From Baffinella frigidus (lineage: Eukaryota > Cryptophyceae > Cryptomonadales > Baffinellaceae): 13,456 nt of DNA. Where the stretch lies: NCBI GenBank assembly GCA_026770585.1, contig MU646436.1, forward strand, positions 409,447-422,902. The letters are read 5' to 3'. The notes beneath the pieces were generated by a model, which saw only the letters and a program-made list of their open reading frames with translations, was not told where the DNA came from and did not search any database. A program made the position numbers and the translations under genes. This document shows, piece by piece, positions 1 through 7,463 of the stretch. Every line of letters begins with the position of its first letter. Positions within the stretch are counted from its first letter, which is position 1.

Positions 1-490
1 AGAGAGAGAGAGAGAGAGAGAGCTCTTGATGAGCTTGCGACGGCGCACGGGGCCACGGTGTGGGACACCGGGAACAACGGTGAGCGCGAGGGAGAGGGAG
101 AGGGAGAGAGGGAGAGAGGGAGAGAGGGGGGGTGGAGAGAGCGAGCGAGAGAGGGAGAGAGAGACAGAGAGAGACAGATAGAGACAGAGAGAGAGAGAGA
201 GAGACAGAGAGAGACAGAGAGAGATAGAGATAGAGAGATAGAGCTTCTGATGAGCTTGCGACGGCGCACGGGGCCACGGTGTGGGACACCGGGAACAACG
301 ATGAGCGCGAGGGAGAGAGAGAGGGAGAGAGGGAGAGAGGGAGAGAGGGAGAGAGGGAGAGAGGGAGAGAGAGATCGAGGGAGAGAGGAAGGGAGGGAGG
401 GAGAGAGAGAGAGAGAGGCGGAGAGACAGAAAGAGACAGATAGGGGCAGAGAGAGAGAGGGAGGAAGAGAGAGAGAGAGAGAGTTTCTGA
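1..490. repeat. GA-rich satellite with embedded ~70-bp unit
   Basis: The block is dominated by GA, GGGAGA and GACAGA runs. A non-simple unit (key words GATGAGCTTGCGACGGCGCA and GGAACAAC) occurs at about 21-91 and again at 242-312, an offset of 221 bp. A weaker third copy (CACACGGGACCACAGTG then GGAACAAC) lies at about 691-733. Since 221 is not a multiple of 3, the two good copies fall in different frames of the long Arg/Glu-rich open frame here, so that frame is treated as non-coding. Confidence 0.85.
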
Positions 491-742
491 ATTAATTGGA
501 GAGGGTTCGCCGGTGCCTTCACGTGGGGACCCGCGGTTCACTCTTTACATAGCACGACCTTCTTCTTCTTCTTTATTACCCTCAGGAAAAAAACCTCCAG
601 AGAGGCCTCCCAGCCTTTTGAAAAGTGATCAACGTACTACTACTTTAATTCCGCGATGTGGCACGACCGCGGAAGGTTGAGGCAGAGAAGAACGGCACAC
701 GGGACCACAGTGTTGGTGTTGGTGGGGAACAACTCATACAAA
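491..742. other. Intergenic, no gene seen; dispersed CTT-rich word
   Basis: There is no convincing coding signal. A CTT-rich word at 559-583, ending in TTTATTACCCTC, reappears on the opposite strand at 8648-8672 next to a zinc-finger exon copy. The stretch ends with the degenerate third copy of the 70-bp satellite unit. Confidence 0.5.
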
Positions 743-890
743 AAGCTAACGCCAGCGAGGTACTTAGAGCCTACGGATTGCCTACCGTAGGAGCCCCCCT
801 CCTACGATTTTTAAAGTTCTTTTTGTTTTAAACGTCGTAGGAGGAGGGGGGGTTTCTACCGTAGGCTAAGGGGTCCGCTGGCGTTAGCTT
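743..890. mobile_element. Foldback element with CCTACGG core
   Basis: The ends are a perfect 15-bp inverted repeat: AAGCTAACGCCAGCG at 743-757 and its complement at 876-890. Inside are second-level inverted words, AGCCTACGG at about 769-777 and CCGTAGGCT at about 859-867. The words CCTACGGATTGCCTACCGTAG are nearly the same as in the foldbacks at 4247-4380 and 7609-8153, so these are probably related non-autonomous elements. No transposase is present and no clear target duplication was found. Confidence 0.7.
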
Positions 891-913
891 GTGGCATTAC
901 GCACCCTCAAGTT

Positions 914-938
914 CATAGGTTAACGGCCTGAAAATGGG
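914..938. mobile_element. Solo arm of the 4247-4380 foldback type
   Basis: The 25 bp beginning CATAGGTTAACGGCCTGAAA match the outer arm of the element at 4247-4380 (CATAGGCTAACGGGCTAAAA on its minus strand). No partner arm follows, so this is probably a truncated copy. Confidence 0.55.
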
Positions 939-1028
939 AACACAGTTTTGAAATGCGCCTAATGTTCGTGCACATTTTACACATCAACTCTGAGACAGAC
1001 TCCTGACAGCCCTCGTGCAGAGACCGGT

Positions 1029-1105
1029 GTCTCTCTCGCTCTCTCGCTCGCTCTTTCTCGCGCGCGCGCGCGCTCTCTCTCTCTCTCTATATACATTTAT
1101 ATATA
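1029..1105. repeat. CT/CG/TA simple repeats
   Basis: A CT-rich tract runs into an alternating (CG)n run, then (CT)n, then TATATACATTTATATATAT. It is low-complexity DNA with no gene. Alternating CG of this kind can adopt Z-DNA (general knowledge; not tested here). Confidence 0.8.
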
Positions 1106-1146
1106 TGCCGCGTTCGTGAGTGGGTGGGCGGATAGACGTCGTCAAG

Positions 1147-1269
1147 TACAGGGGTATCTCGCTCACAAGACTCACCCCCCCCCTAGGGCCCCACAGTAGG
1201 CCTATGCCTAGGGCCCTATGGTGGTCCTAGGGGGCGGGGGCGGTTTCTTATGAGCGAGGTACCCCTGTA
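1147..1269. mobile_element. M1 MITE copy A
   Basis: This 123-bp palindromic element runs from TACAGGGGTATCTCGCTCA to TGAGCGAGGTACCCCTGTA. TA flanks both sides, as expected for a TA target duplication of the Tc1/mariner type (inference). The core reads CCTATGCCTAGGGCCCTATG, the same orientation as copies B, E and H. No coding capacity. Translation of the right end gives MSEVPLY. Confidence 0.85.
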
Positions 1270-1359
1270 CCGCATACCACATCCCCTGAATTTGAAGTTG
1301 GCGTGGGCAGGGGCGGTGTCCAAGGACCAGACGGGCCTCCATCTCATCCATCACGCCCA

Positions 1360-1560
1360 TGAAAAGGTGCGTGTTCGTGTGTTTTTCGGACGAAGGGGGG
1401 GGGGGGGTCGTGTGTTTTTCGGTAAGGGGTGCGTGTTCGTGTGTTTTGCGGTCGAGGAGGTGTGGTTTCATGTGTTTTTCGGACGAGAAGGTGTGTTTGT
1501 GTCTCCGTCACGTCCATGAGAAGGTGTGTGTTTCTTGTCTATCAAGCGGATGAGAAAGTC
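1360..1560. repeat. GTGTTTTTCGG minisatellite
   Basis: About five degenerate units carry the words GTGTTCGTGTGTTTTTCGGA and AAGGTGTG, with spacing of roughly 25-45 bp. A 13-G run (1395-1407) breaks the array. Every frame reads as Val/Phe/Cys- or Lys/His/Thr-rich repeats, and the unit length is not constant modulo 3, so it is probably non-coding. Confidence 0.7.
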
Positions 1561-2006
1561 GGGAGAGCCCTTGATTTATTCCAACACGGCTACCACTGCT
1601 CCCCCACCGAGGCTGAAAAGGTCGGTTTGTTGGGGCCCTCAGAGCCGATCCTTTTCTCGAAGTTTCGGATCTATTTTCCCGACTTCCCTTACCCAAATTA
1701 TTTTCCCCTGCACAGGCGTGAAGGCCGACCATCACCGGATGATGACTTCAAATGGAGTATTCTTTCTCAGCGAGGGGGAAGAAGCGAGTGAAGCGCCTCT
1801 CTAGAGAGATGGTCGCATCGCCCCGTTCTTGCGTGGTGAGGCACGAGGGGCAGTGAGTCGCTAAGTTGACAGTGAGTCGCTAAGTTGACAGTGGCGGCAG
1901 GGGGATTTTTTTCCCCCGTCCCGAGGGCCGAGGGGCGGGGAATGGTTTATTCGTTTAATAATATTTACTTTGGGTGAAGTGGTCTGGTGGTGCGTGGTTA
2001 TGGATT
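1561..2006. other. No gene recognised; 19-bp tandem duplication
   Basis: Short open frames in several phases show no domain. The only structure is a 19-bp unit, CAGTGAGTCGCTAAGTTGA, repeated exactly at 1851-1869 and 1870-1888. Confidence 0.6.
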
Positions 2007-2124
2007 TACAGGGGTACCTCGCTCATAAGAAAGTGCCTCCACTAGCTGGGACCCTACAGTAGGCCTACGTCTAGGGCCCAATGATGGTCCTTGTTTTTTT
2101 TGAAATGAGCGAAGTACTCCTGTG
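2007..2124. mobile_element. M1 MITE copy B (diverged right end)
   Basis: The left end TACAGGGGTACCTCGCTCAT is intact. The right end has decayed to ATGAGCGAAGTACTCCTGTG, and the TA has become TG. The centre keeps CCTACAGTAGGCCTA and TAGGGCCC, in the same orientation as copy A. A T-run has replaced part of the right arm. Confidence 0.8.
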
Positions 2125-2145
2125 GAGCTTGCGGCGGAAGACCCT

Positions 2146-2235
2146 TACAGGGGATACTCGCCAAGAAGGACACGCCGTAGGGTCCTACAGCAGGGTTCCT
2201 AGAAACATAGGACCATCCTAGGGGCGGTGTATGTG
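2146..2235. mobile_element. M1 MITE copy C (degenerate)
   Basis: The left end reads TACAGGGGATACTCGCCAAG. A reduced core (GGGTCCTACAGCAGGGTTCCTAG) and GGGGCGGTGT are still visible. The right inverted repeat is missing, so the end coordinate is approximate. Confidence 0.6.
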
Positions 2236-2299
2236 CTTAATATGTTTTGTAAAGCGAATCGCGGCAGAGAAAGTCGCGGGAGAGAAGGCGGCCAGCGAG

Positions 2300-2420
2300 T
2301 ACAGGGGTACCTCTCTCATAAGAAACGCCTACCCCCCTAGGACCACCATAGGGCCCTAGGCATGGTCCTACTGTAGGTTCCTAGGGGGGGGCGGTTTCTT
2401 ATGAGCGAGGTACCCCTGTA
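2300..2420. mobile_element. M1 MITE copy D
   Basis: This is a complete 121-bp copy flanked by TA on both sides. Its core (CCATAGGGCCCTAGGCATGG) runs opposite to copies A, B, E and H, so insertion occurred in both orientations. It lies 65 bp from degenerate copy C, in a cluster of three M1 elements. Confidence 0.85.
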
Positions 2421-3199
2421 AGGAACACAACCATTTCGAGAGGTGGCATTGGAGGAGTGAGACGGTGCGTGTCCTTAGTCGCGGCTCCGATCACTATCCC
2501 AATTGATATCCTGGATTTAATTCTACACACTCTCTCTTTTAAAAAACCTAAACCAAACCACTCAAATCTCTACGAACAAGAGAATGTTCACCTACTCCTT
2601 TTGCTCCCACGACATCAAACTTCTTCGGAGAGTCCAGAATTGAACACGATAAAATCGGCCAAGAGGCCACGAAAACCCCTTGGTCGAGCCTCGGCCGGTG
2701 TCTGTTCTCTTACATCAGCACCTGGGGTTGACTAAAGCGGGATTTAGTGAACCCTCTGGTACATGCACACAATTAAGAACACGCAGGCCCTAAATCCGGT
2801 ACGGGTTCTTACGCCGCTCTCCACGCCCCCTTCCCCCTCTCCACATCCCCCATCCTCCCTCTGGAACACCCGCACCCTTTTTTCTCCCCGCGCTACCAAT
2901 TTCCCCACCGTCGCCGTCGCCTTCCCAGTAGCAGCTTGTAGGTCATGGCCACTTCACCATTTTATGATTCAATAGACTTAATTCAGAAGTGCATAGATTT
3001 TTCCTCCTCCGATCTCGGCTCCTGGCACGTGCGCGGTCGTGAGGCTTGAGGGTACAAACATGTAGATTTATTATGGACTAAAATACCCACACGGAGAACT
3101 ACTCGATCCTCCCCGCCCACGCTCCCCCCACCCACGCTTGGCCACCCCAGCCTGGCCCCACCTCACGACCCCCCCCCACCCCCCACCCATGGCTGTGCG
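2421..3199. other. No convincing gene
   Basis: A 92-codon open frame at 2457-2735 (+) has no recognisable motif and no repeat or composition signal that favours coding. From 2820 to 3190 the plus strand is C-rich (CCCCC, CCACCC). Nothing else is supported. Confidence 0.5.
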
Positions 3200-3790
3200 T
3201 CAAACACCGGACAACTTCCGCCAGATCGCCTCCTGGTTGGCGATTACGCGCCCCTCCCACGTGCCTCCACCAGGGGTTTTTCTGGTTGCCATCTTCTTGA
3301 GATGCTCATCGGGTGGATACGGCAGTGCGCCACTCTTCGTCTCTCCTGACAGGTTTTGCCACATCACCTCCTGGTTGACCAGCATGCGTCCAAGCCACGT
3401 GTCGCCCACCGCGCTAGTGCGTGCTGCCGTCTCTCGGTTATACTCGTCCGGCGAATAGGGCAGTGCGTCGACCAACTCCCCGCACTGCTTCCGCCAGATC
3501 GCCTCTTGGTTGGCGATTACGCGCCCCTCCCACGTCCCTTTAACCGGGATGGTGCGCGCTGCCATTTTCTTGAGATACTCGTCGGGTGGATACGGCAGTG
3601 CGTCACTCTTCGTCTCTCCAGACAGCTTTTGCCACATCGCCTCCTGGTTGACCAGCATGCGTGAAAGCCACGTCGAGACCGCACTACTGCGTGCTGCCCT
3701 GAATCGGTTATACGCGTCGGGAGGCCATGGCAGCGATGTCTCGCCATCACCTGGCTCCAGCTCTGCCGATGCTGACATCACACATCCCAT
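3200..3790 (-). CDS. Tandem-repeat protein, function unknown (possibly partial gene)
   Basis: A 196-residue frame runs from an ATG at 3788-3790 to a TGA at 3200-3202. After ~25 residues it consists of four units of 45-46 residues with the consensus LPYPPDEY...AAR...TW.GR...NQE.MW.KLSGE. Units 1 and 3 share RMLVNQE and ETKS; units 2 and 4 share LKKM, GTWEGRVIANQEAIWRK. The order is therefore ABAB, from duplication of a 91-codon (273-bp) block. DNA words such as CCAGATCGCC recur at exactly 273 bp (3221 and 3494), and units differ in length by single codons, so the frame is preserved over all four. That frame preservation and the Trp/Glu/Gln/Lys-rich, non-simple composition are the evidence for coding. 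The frame stays open upstream to a stop near 3845, and an AG at about 3800 could be a splice acceptor, so 5' exons may exist. No signal peptide or membrane segment is seen. I do not recognise the family. Overlapping plus-strand frames look like shadows. Confidence 0.5.
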   Translation of the reverse strand: MGCVMSASAELEPGDGETSLPWPPDAYNRFRAARSSAVSTWLSRMLVNQEAMWQKLSGETKSDALPYPPDEYLKKMAARTIPVKGTWEGRVIANQEAIWRKQCGELVDALPYSPDEYNRETAARTSAVGDTWLGRMLVNQEVMWQNLSGETKSGALPYPPDEHLKKMATRKTPGGGTWEGRVIANQEAIWRKLSGV

Positions 3791-4065
3791 CTCCGCCCTG
3801 ATGTTTTTTAATTCCGACAGACAAAATCTGGCACATTTCGGGTCTCAACCCCTCTTCCGAGCCTGGGTCCAGTCAACTCTCGACCCGTCTCATCATTTCG
3901 CGTGCGCCCTGAGCCCTGAATCAGGGTGGTGGCTCACCTCACTTCCTGACAGATCGATAGACGGACGCTGGAGTTTGTTCTGCCAAAAAGCCATGCTTCC
4001 TCTCGGACCTCATCAACCCTCGGTACAGAGGACGTGGCGTGCCTCCTCACGCCCCCCCCCCCCCC
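3791..4065. other. Intergenic, no feature seen
   Basis: No domain, repeat or RNA was recognised. The stretch ends in a 14-C run (4052-4065), exactly at the left end of M1 copy E. Confidence 0.4.
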
Positions 4066-4206
4066 TACAGGAGTACCTCGCTGGTAAGAAACCGCCGCGC
4101 CCCTAGGACCCTACAGTAGGACCATGCCTAGGGCCCTATGGTGGTCCGGGCGATAGGCATGGTCCTAGGGGGGGGGGCGGTTTCTTATGAGCGAGGTACC
4201 CCTGTG
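4066..4206. mobile_element. M1 MITE copy E (internal duplication)
   Basis: The left end TACAGGAGTACCTCGCTGGT and right end GAGCGAGGTACCCCTG are diagnostic; the right TA has become TG. It is about 20 bp longer than other copies because the core words GGTGGTCC and GGCATGGTCC occur one after the other, separated by GGGCGATA. This suggests internal duplication or fusion of halves from copies in opposite orientation. Confidence 0.8.
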
Positions 4207-4246
4207 ACCCCCTGCTGGCAGGCCCATGAACACGACGCTCAACCTA

Positions 4247-4380
4247 ATAGGGTAACGGATCAAAAATGGGGTAGTTAGGCCTACGGAATTGCCTACCGTA
4301 GGCCGTAGGGCTCCTATGACCAAAAAGTCATTAGGCAATCCCGTAGGCCTAACTACCCCATTTTTAGCCCGTTAGCCTAT
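4247..4380. mobile_element. Foldback element with CCTACGG core
   Basis: The arms are ~48 bp with few mismatches. The left begins ATAGGGTAACGGATCAAAAA; the right ends TTTTTAGCCCGTTAGCCTAT. Both contain GGGGTAGTTAGGCCTACGG or its complement. The loop includes CCTACCGTAGG and CCAAAAAGTC; the latter word also sits in the loop of the hairpin at 4861-4938. Non-coding. Confidence 0.8.
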
Positions 4381-4442
4381 GAAACCGGATCGCGCCATCT
4401 CCTTCCAAATTCGTGGTGGCCGAGCCTCCCAGCGCGGCCGCG

Positions 4443-4564
4443 TACAGGGGCACCTCGCTCATAAGAAAGCGCCCCACCCCCTAGGACCGTCATAGGGCCC
4501 TAGGCATAGACCTACTGTAGGGTCCTAGGGGGTGGCGCTTTCTCATGCGCGAGGTACCCCTGTA
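4443..4564. mobile_element. M1 MITE copy F
   Basis: A complete 122-bp copy with TA on both sides, ends CAGGGGCACCTCGCTCATAA and CGCGAGGTACCCCTG, and the core in copy-D orientation. It is followed directly by a GA microsatellite. Confidence 0.85.
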
Positions 4565-4567
4565 AGC

Positions 4568-4576
4568 TAGAAAGAA

Positions 4577-4608
<32 letters not shown>

Positions 4609-4679
4609 CGAGAGAGAGAGAGAGCGAGGGATGGAGGGAGAGAGCGAGAGCGAGAGAGCGAGATAAAGAGAGAGAGACC
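4568..4679. repeat. GA-rich microsatellite
   Basis: Runs of GA with interspersed GAGC and GGGATGGAGG. The Ser/Leu-rich minus-strand frame through it is a product of the repeat. Confidence 0.85.
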
Positions 4680-4681
4680 TG

Positions 4682-4814
4682 CCGCTCTCGAGCGGGGCGG
4701 GAACACCTGGAAGGGGTTTAAAGATTTGCACCTGAACTCAGGTCCAGATTCTGCACTCAAGTCTAGATTCTGGGCCTGGACTTTCTAAACTGACCAAAGC
4801 TTGCTCGAGAGCGG
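4682..4814. repeat. Foldback bounded by 12-bp inverted repeats
   Basis: CCGCTCTCGAGC (4682-4693) is perfectly complementary to GCTCGAGAGCGG (4803-4814). Inside, GTTTAAAG and CTTTCTAAAC, and AGGTCCAG and CCTGGACTT, form weaker nested pairs. GATTCTG words also repeat directly. It is probably a non-autonomous foldback; no second copy was found. Confidence 0.55.
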
Positions 4815-4860
4815 ACTACCACCACGGCCCACGTGGGTGCACCCCCGCAGAGGGTGCATT

Positions 4861-4938
4861 GCCTAGGACCTCCTACCGTATGCCGAGGGATCCTAGGACC
4901 AAAAAGTCTCGGCCTACGGTAGGAGGTCCTAGCTAGGC
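4861..4938. mobile_element. Hairpin element with CCTACCGTA core
   Basis: GCCTAGGACCTCCTACCGTA pairs with TACGGTAGGAGGTCCTAG(CT)AGGC with one 2-nt bulge. The loop holds GGACCAAAAAGTC. It shares core words with the foldbacks at 743, 4247 and 7609. GGTCCTAG words also resemble the M1 interior. Confidence 0.7.
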
Positions 4939-5086
4939 GCCGAGAGAGGTCACGCCCACGCTACACGTGGGCTATGTGTAGACGGATCAGGCGTGAGGTG
5001 TGCGCTCTAGACATTCTTTGCCACGTGAGCGCTGAAGTCGCTCCCGCTTGAGACAAATTTGTTTAGCAAGCGAGATCAGCCTGATG

Positions 5087-5207
5087 TACAGGGGTACCTC
5101 GCTCATAAGAAACGCCCACCCCCCTAGGACCACCACAGGGCCCTAGGCATGGTCCTACTGTAGGGTCCTAGGGGTGGTCGTTTTTTTAAGAGCGAGGTAC
5201 CCCTGTA
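5087..5207. mobile_element. M1 MITE copy G
   Basis: A complete 121-bp copy with TA on both sides and the core in copy-D orientation. The right arm has a T-run (GTTTTTTTAAGAGCG) in place of TTTCTTATGAGCG. Confidence 0.85.
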
Positions 5208-5402
5208 GTCGCTCGGTGTGGTTGTCATTTCGAGGGAGGAGTGACAGGAGAGAGACAGACCTGTATTAAAACAAACACGTGGGACTCAGACACAGTCTCG
5301 GTGAGGGTGCATATATGGCGGGCGTGTTGGTGGTAACACAGGTCTCTCTCTCGAGTCTCTCGAGAAGAGAACGCTCGAGGCTGGTCAAGAGCGAGGCCTC
5401 AC

Positions 5403-5524
5403 TACCGAGGTACCTCGCTCATAAGAAAGCAACACCCCCTAGGACCCTACTGTAGGCCTATGCCTAGGGTCCTATGGTGGTCCTAGGGGGGGGGGCGATT
5501 TCTTATGAGCGAGGTACCCCTGTA
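5403..5524. mobile_element. M1 MITE copy H
   Basis: A 122-bp copy in copy-A orientation. The left end has mutated to TACCGAGGTACCTCGCTCAT; the right end TGAGCGAGGTACCCCTGTA is intact. TA is present on both sides. Confidence 0.85.
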
Positions 5525-5574
5525 GCTCATTCTTTCGGCGTCTAGGTCCTAGTCTTACAAGGCCTTCACGGAAG

Positions 5575-5890
5575 GAATACATGGTGGCCGTCAGCCGCGT
5601 TCACACGTCCGTCAGCAACGCGTGATAACGAGTGGGCGTGCGTCAGCCACGCTTGATGGCCCTGTATTGTGCACACGTCCGTGTACACGTCCGTCACGCG
5701 GCCGCGCGCACACGCCAGTCAGCCACGATTGAGGGTGTGCGTCAGCCGCGCTTGATAGCGCTGACCTGGACCTTGCTGTAGTGTGCACACGTCCTTTACA
5801 CGTCCGTCAGCCGGCAGTACACGTGCGTCAGCCACGACAGTGGGTGTGCGTCAGCCGCGCTTGATGGTGTTGACCGCGACCTTGCGCTTG
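5575..5890. repeat. ~100-bp degenerate minisatellite (CGTCAGCC)
   Basis: The word GTGCGTCAGCCRCGCTTGAT occurs at 5638, 5737 and 5846, periods of 99 and 109 bp. Between these lie ACACGTCCGT and further CGTCAGC words. GC-rich, with indels that break any frame. Confidence 0.75.
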
Positions 5891-5959
5891 CCCGCCTGCC
5901 CAACCCGCTGGCTCTTCTTCGAAGTTGTCTTCTTCTCCGCCCACTTGGCGTTCACTGCG

Positions 5960-6075
5960 CATCATTCATTCATTAAATTAATTTAATTTGATTGATTTAA
6001 TCATTCATTCATTAAATTTATTTAAGGAGTTAGTGTTGCCGCTCACTGCACACACTTGATTGATTAAATAAGTCA
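5960..6075. repeat. AT-rich patch with ATTCATTCATTAAATT duplication
   Basis: TCATTCATTCATTAAATT occurs at 5962 and 6001, 39 bp apart, followed by TTGATTGATTAAATAA. This is a sharp AT-rich contrast to the GC-rich minisatellite beside it. No coding signal. Confidence 0.75.
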
Positions 6076-6172
6076 AAGACTTGGTATTGACACCTTTTCT
6101 ACCGGTAATGCCAACACACGGCCGTCATGGGTTGCAGGCGATTCTGAGAGTAAGGACATGCACCGTCCTAGT

Positions 6173-6940
6173 GTGCTTCGGTTGGCATCAATCAAGGCGA
6201 TTCATCGTTCGCCAGTCGGGGGGGGGGGTGGGTATCTAGGCGCTAAGGGCACCTAAAGATGCAAGGTTATGAGGACTCCAAAGTAGGTATGCCTGGGGGA
6301 TCACGCCTCTCAACTGTACCCTTTCCTGGTTTTCCGTGTTCGCTCCGCGTTGCGCCGCGTGGGTTGCAGCGATCCAGGCGGGGACGACCGGGACGACGCA
6401 TGTCCCGATCCCCGTGCCGATGTTCGATGAGGCCTCCGGGGGGGGGGAGGCTGTTGCGATCCAGGTCTGCTCCCCTTCATGTGGGTATCGAGGCTCTAAG
6501 GGCACCTAAAGATCCTAGGGTTTGAGGACTCCAAAGTAGATTCACTTAAGCTTGGGGGATCAGAGGATCCTCTGTCGGAGGGTTTTAAGGCACATTCCAC
6601 TACCACACCGAGGCTATCCATGCGAACAGATTCACTTAGGCTTGGGGGAACACAGGAGTGAGGAGTGCTTTGGTTGGCATCAATCAAGGTGATTCGCCCT
6701 TTGCGAGTCAGAGGGTTTAGGGCACATTCCACTAGGCTGAGATCTGTTTACAGATATTTAACGAGGGCAATGCTGATCAAGAAGAAGAAGAAGGAGAAGA
6801 AGACGAGTGGGGGGGTGGGGGTCAGAGGATCCTCTGTCGGAGGGTTTTAGGGCACATTCCACTAGGCTGGGATCTGACTACAGATATTTAACTAGGGTAA
6901 TGATGATCAAGCAGAAGAAGAAGAGTGGGGGGGTGACCGT
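6173..6940. repeat. Mosaic of interleaved direct duplications
   Basis: At least four duplicated blocks interleave. (a) GTTGGCATCAATCAAGG at 6173-6217 and 6665-6708. (b) CTAAGGGCACCTAAAGAT plus GAGGACTCCAAAGTAG at 6229-6286 and 6482-6539, offset 253. (c) GATTCACTTARGCTTGGGGG at about 6539 and 6628. (d) GTCAGAGGATCCTCTGTCGG with GGGCACATTCCACTAGGCTG, partial at 6558-6601 and longer at 6705-6820 and 6821-6937. Unit d carries an (AAG)n tail. Short open frames here contain the same duplications and no domain. Confidence 0.75.
6605..6632. repeat. Solo copy of the CGAGGCTATCCATG arm
   Basis: CACCGAGGCTATCCATGCGA closely matches the terminal inverted repeats of the foldback at 8755-8931. No partner arm lies nearby, so it may be a solo or truncated end. 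Confidence 0.6.
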
Positions 6941-7117
6941 GGCGGCTGTCCTTCTTCTCAAGCATGGTCCGGTCGCGCACGCCCTCCCCACCCTGCAGAG
7001 AGATTGATAACTTATTGCCAAACAGTCAGCGTCAGTGTCGCACATGCTACGCATTGTGCCATTACTGTACCCCGTGTCGGCCGCTCATTCGAGCATTTTC
7101 CGGCTCCCCACCCCCGA

Positions 7118-7138
7118 GCAACCGCCGCGTTCAGATCG
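7118..7138 (+). repeat. GAGCAACCGCCGCGTTCAGAT dispersed word
   Basis: The same 20-bp core (AGCAACCGCCGCGTTCAGAT) recurs at about 7561-7580, and relatives (GAGCAACAGCCGTTTTTAGA) occur at 7935 and in part at 7904. GCGCACGCCCTCCCC also precedes the first two copies (about 6974 and 7402), so 6968-7138 and 7392-7580 may be diverged duplicates. Confidence 0.55.
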
Positions 7139-7165
7139 TGATTGCGTCCAGTGTGGTACTGTCTG

Positions 7166-7382
7166 CGAATGTGTTGCAGTGTCACAACCGTGCATGTGTT
7201 GCAGTGTCACAATCTAATCTCCATACAAGTATTAATTAATTGCTTTTGGCAACGAAAACTACTACACGATTTGCTCATAAAAGAAATAGTAAAGCGTTTG
7301 TGTAGTAAATTCCGTTGCACCAAAAGCAATTAAATAACACTTTTGTGGAGATGAAACCGTGAATGTGTAGCAGTGTCACAAC
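7166..7382. repeat. Three 24-bp direct repeats interrupted by an M2 element
   Basis: ATGTGTTGCAGTGTCACAA occurs at about 7169-7187 and 7193-7211 in tandem, and a third copy (ATGTGTAGCAGTGTCACAA) follows at about 7363-7381. The M2 element (7217-7352) separates the second and third copies. The simplest reading is insertion into an existing tandem array. Confidence 0.7.
7217..7352. mobile_element. M2 MITE copy 1
   Basis: A 136-bp inverted-repeat element. Left arm ATCTCCATACAAGTATTAAT, then AATTGCTTTTGG, CAACG and ACTACACGA. Read on the minus strand, the right arm gives ATCTCCACAAAAGTGTTATT, then AATTGCTTTTGG, GCAACGG and ACTACACAAACGCTTT. AT-rich, non-coding. A shorter relative lies at 10133-10238. 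Confidence 0.8.
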
Positions 7383-7463
7383 GTTTGGGCGCCGGACACG
7401 ACGCGCACGCCCTCCCCGCCCTTCCGGGTGCAAGATGAAGAGTTTCTGAATTTGTCTTTTGGC

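Noticed and set aside
58-495. 145-codon Arg/Glu-rich open frame
   Set aside because: It is a translation of GA repeats, and its two copies of the 70-bp unit are read in different frames.
1208-1519. Overlapping frames beginning MSEVPLY or MKPHLL
   Set aside because: The start and first residues come from the M1 inverted repeat, and the rest from the GTGTTTTTCGG minisatellite.
2457-2735. 92-codon plus-strand frame
   Set aside because: No motif, homology signal, repeat or context was seen; this length is expected by chance in such DNA.
3510-4106. 198-codon plus-strand frame antisense to the repeat protein
   Set aside because: It also contains the 273-bp duplication, but the composition is less protein-like and it runs on through a poly-C tract into M1 copy E.
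6964-7239. Cys-rich frame with CRTCYALCHYCTPC, like a small zinc ribbon
   Set aside because: The spacing fits no known zinc module I can name, the frame runs into the 24-bp repeats and the M2 arm, and it lacks conserved neighbours.
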